Below, piece after piece: positions 1 to 5,468 of a DNA stretch of 6,323 nucleotides. The first letter of the stretch is position 1, and every line of letters begins with the position of its first letter. The position numbers and the translations under genes were made by a program. Source of the stretch: an uncultured Bacillota bacterium (GTDB taxonomy: Bacteria; Bacillota; Clostridia; Peptostreptococcales; Anaerovoracaceae); contig CAMNNV010000077.1 of the NCBI GenBank assembly GCA_946546075.1, positions 1-6,323 of the forward strand, read 5' to 3'. A model generated the notes under the pieces. It was not told the DNA's origin. It ran no database searches and saw only the letters and a list, made by a program, of their open reading frames with translations.

Positions 1-29
1 CGCACATAATATATCGTCTTAGTTTTCGA

Positions 30-878
30 TTATTTGTAAGTTTCGAATACGAACTGTACGTTTGTGCAGAACTTAGGCTCAGCAAGAACGTCGATGGAGC
101 TTGGGAACTCAGGGTTCTCAGGCAGGTCGATGTACTTGTAGTTTCTAACTTCGATCACGATCTTGTCGCCAACGACCTTGTTGACTCTTGCATAGTAAAC
201 GAGGTAGTCACCAGCGAAGCATGGCTCATAAAGTCTAACCTTTTCAACCTTAACGATGTGACCAGTGTTACCGAATTCTCTAGCCATCAGTCTCTTAGCA
301 GTGTCTTCCATCAGAGTGATGTTTCTTGCGCCGTTAACTACGCCGCCGAGGTAGAATACGTCTCTGTCAGACATTCTGTATCTGAATTCGATATCGTTAG
401 GGTGATCTGCATCAAATCCAGCACCTGGGAAGTCCTCGTTCTCGAACCAAGGATTTTCTACCTTACCGTCAGGCTGCTCGCCTCTCTGCAGGTGCTTCTT
501 AACAACCAGTCTTACGTTACCCTTTGAGCAAAGTACAGGCTCGTCATACCAGATCATGTCTCCCTGCTTAGCGCCTTCAACTCCAGCTCTTACAGCGGAA
601 GTAGCCAGCTTCATAACTTCGATCTCGCAGTCTCTTGAAGTGTTGCCGATGTTTGTCAGAGTTGCTTTGTACTCCATCATGTCGCCAACATAAACGTCTT
701 CGAATACTTCTACGCCAGTGTAACCCAGGCAAAGTGATTCGTCGCCGTCAACCAGGATCATTTCTTCTGTTTCTACGTCGCCGATGAAGTCGAACTGTCT
801 GCCAACAGGAACGATTCCTGAAGGATCGTTAGCGTCAGCTGTTGTCATGTTGTAGCTAAGGTATGATACTTTTCTCAT
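30..878 (-). CDS. Fused tandem hotdog protein, 3-aminobutyryl-CoA ammonia-lyase (Kal)-like
   Basis: This 282-residue protein contains two copies of a hotdog domain resembling 3-aminobutyryl-CoA / beta-alanyl-CoA ammonia lyase. Those enzymes are normally about 130-145 residues and reversibly eliminate ammonia from a beta-amino acyl-CoA to give a 2-enoyl-CoA. The N-terminal copy (about 1-133) shows GDVETE (33-38), DGDE (44-47), VYVGD (62-66) and GNTSR (78-82). An acidic linker (about 134-163) follows. The C-terminal copy (about 164-282) shows RMSDRD (168-173), YLGGVVNGAR (176-185), FAGDY (221-225) and VLAEP (264-268). Each copy lacks motifs the other keeps. The start is supported by AAAGGAG about 9-10 nt upstream. 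All 15 arginine codons are AGA. It is the last gene of the operon in this window, 42 nt after the CoA-transferase, and no terminator is visible in the 29 nt left. The family match is from remembered motifs, not a search. The lyase activity and substrate are inferred, and a CoA-ester hydratase or thioesterase-like role is possible. Confidence 0.72.
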   Translation of the reverse strand: MRKVSYLSYNMTTADANDPSGIVPVGRQFDFIGDVETEEMILVDGDESLCLGYTGVEVFEDVYVGDMMEYKATLTNIGNTSRDCEIEVMKLATSAVRAGVEGAKQGDMIWYDEPVLCSKGNVRLVVKKHLQRGEQPDGKVENPWFENEDFPGAGFDADHPNDIEFRYRMSDRDVFYLGGVVNGARNITLMEDTAKRLMAREFGNTGHIVKVEKVRLYEPCFAGDYLVYYARVNKVVGDKIVIEVRNYKYIDLPENPEFPSSIDVLAEPKFCTNVQFVFETYK

Positions 879-920
879 TTTGTTACATCTCCTTTTATAC
901 TTTAACTTATCAATATTTTA

Positions 921-2108
921 TTACTTGCTGATTACGCCTTCCTCGATCAGCTGCTGCTCTTCCTCTTCTGTCAGGCCGAATACCTCGCGGTTATCCTGTC
1001 CAAGAATCGGTGAAGCGAATCTGACTGATCCAGGAGTCTCTGACATCTTGACTACACATCCAGGGATGTACATATCTCCGGCAGTTGGGTGATCCATGTG
1101 GACCATCATCTCTCTTGCCTGGATCTGTGGATGTTCGATACATTCCTTGATGTTCAGTACAGGACCGCAAGGGATGGATGCTTTATCCATGATCTCTTCG
1201 ATTTCCTTCTTCGTGTACTGTGAACACCAGTCAGTGATGACAGCCTTCAGATCCGGGAGATAGTTCTCGAATCTGCCGTAGTTCGTCTGGAATCTCTCGT
1301 CCTCGAGAAGTTCTTCGTGACCGATGGTGTGGCAGAAGTTCTCAAACATTCTGTCGTTTCCGCAGCCAAGTGTTACGAATCCGTCTTTGCACTTGTAAAC
1401 GTCAAATGGTGCGATGGATGGGTCGATGTTACCAGTTCTCTCCGTGATGCGGCCTTCTACTGTGTAGTTCGTTACTGCATTCTCGAGAAGTGAGAAGATA
1501 ACATCCTGCATGGAAATATCAACATGCTGACCTTCACCAGTCTTTTCTCTGTGATACAGAGCCATCATGATACCGATAGCAAGATAGAGACCGGAACCCA
1601 TATCTGCGATAGAAGGTCCAACCTTAACAGGATCTGTATCAGGGAAGCCTGTCAGATTGAGCATTCCGCCCATAGCCTGCGCTACGATGTCGTAGCAAGG
1701 TCTGTGAGCGATCGGACCTGTCTGACCGAAGCCTGCACTTGATGCATAGATGATGCGAGGGTTGATCTTGCGGATCGTCTCATAGTCTACTTTGAGCTTC
1801 TTCGTAACGCCGCCTTTGTAGTTCTCTACGAGAACGTCAGCGTCCTTTACCAGCTCATACAGCATCTCACGGCCCTTGTCGGACTTGAGATTCAGAGTAG
1901 TGCTCTTCTTGTTTCTGTTGTACTGAGCAAAGAATGCGCTTTCTCCTGATTTTTCTTCGAAAGGTCCCCAAGTACGGCACTGGTCGCCACCGAGAGGTTC
2001 TACCTTGATAACGTCTGCACCGTAGTCAGCCAGGAACATTGTTCCGAAAGGACCGTTGAGAGCAGATGTCAGGTCGATTACCTTTAATCCTTCAAATACC
2101 TGTTTCAT
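921..2108 (-). CDS. Family III (CaiB/BaiF/Frc-type) CoA-transferase
   Basis: This 395-residue protein has the usual length of family III CoA-transferases, which move CoA between carboxylic acids through an aspartyl mixed anhydride. The N-terminus (GLKVIDLTSALNGPFGTMFLADYGADVIKVE, split here at GLKVIDLTS 7-15 and ADYGADVIKVE 27-37) is the typical opening of the family. The catalytic aspartate is D169 in VGPSIADMGSG, the same position as Asp169 of formyl-CoA transferase and CaiB. A further family block is GEGQHVDISMQD (191-202). Relatives include CaiB (carnitine), BaiF (bile acids), FldA and HadA (aryl- and hydroxy-acid Stickland reduction), so the fold is firm and the substrate open. AAAGGAG lies 7 nt before the ATG, 25 nt after etfA ends. 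Its arginine codons are mixed (9 AGA, 6 CGC/CGT), unlike the following gene. Its place beside an acyl-CoA dehydrogenase and EtfAB suggests it loads CoA onto the pathway substrate using the end-product CoA ester. Confidence 0.93.
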   Translation of the reverse strand: MKQVFEGLKVIDLTSALNGPFGTMFLADYGADVIKVEPLGGDQCRTWGPFEEKSGESAFFAQYNRNKKSTTLNLKSDKGREMLYELVKDADVLVENYKGGVTKKLKVDYETIRKINPRIIYASSAGFGQTGPIAHRPCYDIVAQAMGGMLNLTGFPDTDPVKVGPSIADMGSGLYLAIGIMMALYHREKTGEGQHVDISMQDVIFSLLENAVTNYTVEGRITERTGNIDPSIAPFDVYKCKDGFVTLGCGNDRMFENFCHTIGHEELLEDERFQTNYGRFENYLPDLKAVITDWCSQYTKKEIEEIMDKASIPCGPVLNIKECIEHPQIQAREMMVHMDHPTAGDMYIPGCVVKMSETPGSVRFASPILGQDNREVFGLTEEEEQQLIEEGVISK

Positions 2109-2133
2109 TCTCTTACTCCTTTTTCAAATATTA

Positions 2134-3243
2134 CTATTTGGATGCTCTTGCTTCGTTGAGTGATTCGATCATGAGAGGAACTACCTTGAACAGGTCGCCT
2201 GTGATACCGATGTCAGCGATCTCGAAGATAGGAGCGTTCTCATCTTTGTTTACTGCGATGATCAGTTCGGAATCCTGCATTCCTGCCTTGTGCTGGATGG
2301 ATCCTGAGATACCGAGAGCAACGTATACCTTAGGGTGTACAGTCTTACCTGTCTGTCCTACCTGGTGGTCTGATGAGAGCCATCCGGAGTCGACCGTTAC
2401 ACGGGATCCGCCGACTACGCCGCCGCCGAATGCATCTGTCAGCTGCTCAGCCAGTTTGATACCGCCTTCGATATCCTTGCTGATACCTCTTCCTACGGAT
2501 ACGATAACGTCTGCACCGATGAGGTCTACGATCTTCTTTGTAGCCTTGACAACATCCATTACCTGAGTCTTCAGGTCTGCATCTGTGATGCTTACCTTGT
2601 ATGGAGTGATGACACATGCATCAGCCTTAGCCTGATCGAATGGAGCCTTCTTCATTACGCCAGGTCTTACTGTTGACATGCAAGGACGGAATCTAGGGCA
2701 GATGATAGTAGCCATCAGGTGTCCGCCGAATGCAGGTCTTGTCATCTTCAGGTTAACGTCTTCCATATCGAACTTCTCGTATCTTGCTTCTGGAAGAGTG
2801 GATGCCTTCTTCAGGAAGTCAGTGTATACGTTCATGTCGATATCGAGATGTGTACAGTCTGCAGTCAGACCAGTTGTCAGTCTTGCAGCACATCTAGGAC
2901 CAAGGTCTCTACCGATGTTGGATGCACCGAGAAGGATTACTTCCGGCTTAAGATCCATTGCGCAGTCGCAGATAGCCTTAGTGTAAGCGTCAGTCGTGTA
3001 AACTTCCAGAGCAGGGTCGTCGATGAGGATGACTTCGTCAGCACCGTAGCCGCCGAGATCCTTAGCAAGACCTTCAACGTTGTGTCCCAGAAGGAGACCA
3101 ACCAGTTTTGAACCTCTTTCGTCAGCAAGCTTTCTTGCTTCGGAAACCAGCTCGTATGAGGTGTTCATCATGACACCATTTCTCTGTTCACAAAATACCC
3201 AAATATTTTCAAAAGCACCAATATCACTGCTGTTAAAAGCCAT
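2134..3243 (-). CDS. etfA: Electron transfer flavoprotein subunit alpha
   Basis: EtfA pairs with EtfB to form the cytoplasmic FAD-containing heterodimer that carries electrons to or from acyl-CoA dehydrogenases. The 369-residue product has an N-terminal alpha/beta domain starting at IWVFCEQRNG (14-23), a middle segment with TRPAFGGHLMATIICPRFRP (168-187) and TVRPGVMKK (191-199), and the C-terminal FAD-binding domain: VGRGISK (250-256), GGGVVGGSRVTVDSGW (273-288), QVGQTGKTVHPKVYVALG (294-311) and SGSIQHKAGM (313-322), ending in IIAVN (328-332). The last blocks are the family signature. It is somewhat longer than many EtfA proteins, with about ten extra residues (MAFNSSDIGA) before the first strand. 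AAGGAG stands about 8 nt before the ATG, just after the etfB stop, so the two subunits are translated next to each other. The neighbouring dehydrogenase is the likely partner. Confidence 0.96.
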   Translation of the reverse strand: MAFNSSDIGAFENIWVFCEQRNGVMMNTSYELVSEARKLADERGSKLVGLLLGHNVEGLAKDLGGYGADEVILIDDPALEVYTTDAYTKAICDCAMDLKPEVILLGASNIGRDLGPRCAARLTTGLTADCTHLDIDMNVYTDFLKKASTLPEARYEKFDMEDVNLKMTRPAFGGHLMATIICPRFRPCMSTVRPGVMKKAPFDQAKADACVITPYKVSITDADLKTQVMDVVKATKKIVDLIGADVIVSVGRGISKDIEGGIKLAEQLTDAFGGGVVGGSRVTVDSGWLSSDHQVGQTGKTVHPKVYVALGISGSIQHKAGMQDSELIIAVNKDENAPIFEIADIGITGDLFKVVPLMIESLNEARASK

Positions 3244-3257
3244 GGTTCTCTCCTTTC

Positions 3258-4061
3258 TTAGATCACGTGTTTCTCTAATAACATGGACGCTAACTTATCA
3301 GTTGTCTTCTTGTCATTACCTTCCAGCATAACGCCGATTCCCTTGAGAGGAGGTGTGAATGATACGAAGATGTTCGTAGGAGATCCCTTAAGGCCGATCT
3401 TGTCCAGCTCGATGAGTGGTTCGTCCTTGAGTGTTTCGAAGTCCAGAACTGTGTAAGGCTTCTTGTAAGCTGCGTTGATACCTGCGATGGACATCATTCT
3501 AGGATGGCTGTCCTGATCGCTGATGCAAGTTACCAGGCAAGGTGTCTGCTGCTTGATCATCATGTATCCATCTTCCAGCATTCTCTTAACAGTTACTTCG
3601 TTGCCTTCCTTCTTGATCTCTGCTGCGTATGAGATCTGAGGCAGATTCAGTTTTTCTGCGATCTGTGGTCCAACCTGTGCAGTATCTCCGTCGATAGCCT
3701 GTCTTCCGCAGAAGATCATATCTTCGTCGTTGAGTCCTGTGTATGTGATCGCTGCTGCGATGATCTGTGATGTTGCGAATGTATCGGATCCGCCGAATTC
3801 TCTTGCTGAGATCAGGATCGCATCGTCAGCTCCCATAGCCAGAAGCTCTCTGAGCATTCCTTCTGCAGGAGGAGGTCCCATTGTTACTGCAGTAACCTGA
3901 CATCCGGTTGCATCCTTGATCATAAGTGCCTGTTCCATTGCTACTAAGTCATCAGGGTTGATGATAGTCTGCATGGAAGCACGGTTCAGAGTACCGTCTT
4001 CGTTTACAGCTACAACGCCGGATGTATCAGGAACCTGTTTTACACAAACGTAAATTCTCAT
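3258..4061 (-). CDS. etfB: Electron transfer flavoprotein subunit beta
   Basis: EtfB is the partner of EtfA in the soluble electron carrier serving the acyl-CoA dehydrogenase encoded just upstream. The 267-residue length is typical. The N-terminus MRIYVCVKQVPDTSG is characteristic, followed by NPDDLVAMEQAL (35-46), TAVTMGPPPAEGMLRE (57-72), GADDAILIS (77-85) and the nucleotide-binding block CGRQAIDGDTAQVGPQIAEK (118-137). The last block has the GRQA-DGDTAQVGP form that I associate with electron-bifurcating clostridial and Acidaminococcus EtfB proteins, where this subunit binds FAD instead of AMP. That would let NADH reduce both the enoyl-CoA and ferredoxin, but this is inference from one motif. 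A GGGAG site about 10 nt upstream of the ATG follows directly after the dehydrogenase stop codon. The order etfB-etfA after a dehydrogenase is the usual clostridial bcd/acd arrangement. Confidence 0.96.
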   Translation of the reverse strand: MRIYVCVKQVPDTSGVVAVNEDGTLNRASMQTIINPDDLVAMEQALMIKDATGCQVTAVTMGPPPAEGMLRELLAMGADDAILISAREFGGSDTFATSQIIAAAITYTGLNDEDMIFCGRQAIDGDTAQVGPQIAEKLNLPQISYAAEIKKEGNEVTVKRMLEDGYMMIKQQTPCLVTCISDQDSHPRMMSIAGINAAYKKPYTVLDFETLKDEPLIELDKIGLKGSPTNIFVSFTPPLKGIGVMLEGNDKKTTDKLASMLLEKHVI

Positions 4062-4079
4062 TTTTAGTGCTCTCCCTTC

Positions 4080-5225
4080 CTATTTGTTCATTACAGCTCT
4101 TGAAATAACTACCTTATGTACTTCTGCTGTACCTTCGTAGATCTCAGTGATCTTAGCATCTCTGTACATTCTTTCGAGTGGATAGTCATGCATGTAACCA
4201 TATCCACCGTGGATCTGTAATGCGAGGTTTACTACGAAACGAGCATTCTCTGCAGCGTTGTATTTGCACATTGCAGCTTCGCACATGAAGTCCTTGCCGC
4301 TGTCAGCAAGCCATGCTGCATAGTAAGTAAGGTTTCTTGCTGCTTCTGTCTTTGTTGCCATATCAGCGATGTACCACTGGATACCCTGAAGAGCTGCGAT
4401 CGGCTTACCGAACTGAACTCTTTCGCCTGCATACTGAACTGCCAGTGCGATTGCTTCGTCAGCAACACCCTGAGCCTGAGCTGCAACACCGATTCTTGCT
4501 GCGTTCAGCGCCTTCATTGCGATCTTGAATCCGCCGTTCTTCTTGCCCAGCATATTGGAAGCAGGTACTCTGAGGTCTTCAAATACCAGCTCAGCTGTCT
4601 CGGATCCTCTGATACCCATCTTGTTCTCGATCTTACCATATGTGAATCCCGGCATTCCTGCTTCGATGATGAATGCTGACATTCCTCTAGTTCCCATCTT
4701 AGGCTCAGTCATTGCGAAGATAACCAGGACACCGGCTCTTGCACCACCTGAGATGAAGCACTTTGTTCCGTTGATAACATATTCATCAGTCGCTTCGTCA
4801 TAAACAGCAACTGTCTTAACGCCTGCTGCGTCTGATCCTGCGTTTGGCTCTGTCAGAGCGAAAGCACCGAGTTCTCCGCCCTTAGTCAGTCTAGGCAGAT
4901 ATTTCTGTTTCTGTTCTTCTGTACCAAAGTCCTGAATAGTGTGTGGTGCGATCAGATGAATTGACAGAGTTGCTGCGGAAGCCATACACTTCTTAGCAAA
5001 TTCTGATACAGCGATGACCTTCTCCAGCATTCCGCCGCCTGTGCCGCCGTATTCTTCTTTAACACCGATTCCTGTGAAGCCAAGCTTTACCATCTTAGCG
5101 AAGTTCTCTACAGGGAATTCATGAGTCTCGTCGATTTCAGCTGCTACTGGTTCGAGTTCTTCTTCTGCGAACTGGGCAGCCAGTTTCTTAAGCATTGCCT
5201 GTTCTTTCGTTAATGAAAAATCCAT
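4080..5225 (-). CDS. Short-chain acyl-CoA dehydrogenase / enoyl-CoA reductase (butyryl-CoA dehydrogenase-like)
   Basis: This is an FAD enzyme interconverting acyl-CoA and 2-enoyl-CoA, with electrons passing through the adjacent EtfAB. In a fermenting anaerobe it would probably run as an enoyl-CoA reductase. Counted from the chosen start (381 residues), it shows the N-terminal helical domain (about 1-117), the FAD-binding block GAFALTEPNAGSD (120-132), FISGGARAG (157-165), RVQFGKPIAALQ (269-280), QIHGGYGYMHDYPLER (337-352) and ITEIYEGTAEVHK (359-371). E364 in YEGT is the expected catalytic base of short-chain members. An in-frame ATG at 5234 would add MKN, but the AGGA site overlaps that codon and sits 8 nt from the ATG at 5225. 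The MDFSLTKEQ start is also what the family shows. Relatives include butyryl-CoA dehydrogenase, acryloyl-CoA reductase, CaiA and AcdA/AcdB, so the substrate is not decided. It is the first gene of the operon. Confidence 0.94.
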   Translation of the reverse strand: MDFSLTKEQAMLKKLAAQFAEEELEPVAAEIDETHEFPVENFAKMVKLGFTGIGVKEEYGGTGGGMLEKVIAVSEFAKKCMASAATLSIHLIAPHTIQDFGTEEQKQKYLPRLTKGGELGAFALTEPNAGSDAAGVKTVAVYDEATDEYVINGTKCFISGGARAGVLVIFAMTEPKMGTRGMSAFIIEAGMPGFTYGKIENKMGIRGSETAELVFEDLRVPASNMLGKKNGGFKIAMKALNAARIGVAAQAQGVADEAIALAVQYAGERVQFGKPIAALQGIQWYIADMATKTEAARNLTYYAAWLADSGKDFMCEAAMCKYNAAENARFVVNLALQIHGGYGYMHDYPLERMYRDAKITEIYEGTAEVHKVVISRAVMNK

Positions 5226-5233
5226 ATTCTTCA

Positions 5234-5239
5234 TCCTTT
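5234..5239 (-). promoter_or_regulatory. Ribosome binding site that decides the dehydrogenase start
   Basis: On the minus strand the bases AAAGGA lie 8 nt before the ATG at 5225, a normal distance. Their last base is the A of the alternative ATG at 5234, which would leave no spacing. This favours translation from 5225 and the MDFSL N-terminus. Confidence 0.6.
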
Positions 5240-5277
5240 CCGTTTTAACTTCGAAAATTTGATTCCTAACATATACA

Positions 5278-5316
5278 TTTATACTTTATATAGCAATGTG
5301 ACAGTCAACATGGCAA
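5278..5316 (-). promoter_or_regulatory. Candidate sigma-70-type promoter of the five-gene operon
   Basis: Two overlapping promoter-like arrangements are readable on the minus strand. One is TTGCCA (5316-5311) with TATATA (5292-5287) at 18 nt. The other is TTGACT (5308-5303) with TATAAA (5283-5278) at 19 nt. Either would give a leader of about 45-60 nt before the dehydrogenase. Both are imperfect, so the promoter is likely here but the exact start point is not settled. Confidence 0.45.
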
Positions 5317-5353
5317 TTCTAAATAATTCGTTAAAACTTTCTCATTTTCCTTC

Positions 5354-5380
5354 CAAACCCTAACGTAGCGTGACGGTTTG
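5354..5380. promoter_or_regulatory. 27-bp imperfect dyad, possible operator, between divergent promoters
   Basis: The arms CAAACC (5354-5359) and GGTTTG (5375-5380) are perfect reverse complements. Inside them ACG (5363-5365) and CGT (5369-5371) also mirror each other about the central A at 5367. The layout is a symmetric interrupted palindrome, as for a dimeric regulator. It lies roughly midway between the two promoter candidates and is not followed by a T-run, so it does not look like a terminator. No regulator gene is in the window. Confidence 0.35.
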
Positions 5381-5403
5381 TCATGCTTTCTTAAAGAAGG
5401 ACT

Positions 5404-5433
5404 TTTGCATTTTGAAGGACCATATAGTATACT
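5404..5433 (+). promoter_or_regulatory. Candidate promoter of the transporter gene
   Basis: A TTTGCA hexamer at 5404-5409 (4 of 6 to TTGACA) is followed after 18 nt by TATACT at 5428-5433 (5 of 6 to TATAAT). An alternative -10, TATAGT, lies at 5423-5428. Transcription would begin around 5440, giving a leader of about 25-30 nt. An 11-bp palindrome (TTCTT-A-AAGAA, 5388-5398) sits immediately upstream of the -35 hexamer. Confidence 0.45.
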
Positions 5434-5468
5434 CATTGCTGTTGGAAAAACAGGCAATTGGAGGAACA

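Noticed and set aside
258..527. 89-codon plus-strand frame inside the hotdog gene
   Set aside because: It is antisense to a well-supported gene with its own ribosome binding site, and its translation has no recognisable features.
30..878. MaoC-like enoyl-CoA hydratase as the identity of the last gene
   Set aside because: The DGDE, GNTSR and Y-GG-NGA segments fit the Kal/beta-alanyl-CoA ammonia lyase pattern, and I do not see the MaoC hydratase signature. Kept only as a secondary possibility.
879..920. Possible terminator or internal promoter between the CoA-transferase and hotdog genes
   Set aside because: The 42-nt gap is A/T-rich with a good ribosome binding site but has no GC stem followed by a T-run and no convincing -35/-10 pair.
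2066..2566. 166-codon plus-strand open frame across the etfA/CoA-transferase junction
   Set aside because: It is antisense to two clear genes, has low-complexity Ser/Pro/Thr-rich content and shows no family pattern.
2678..3331. Several plus-strand open frames opposite etfA
   Set aside because: They overlap each other in different frames and are shadows of the EtfA reading frame, with no plausible domain.
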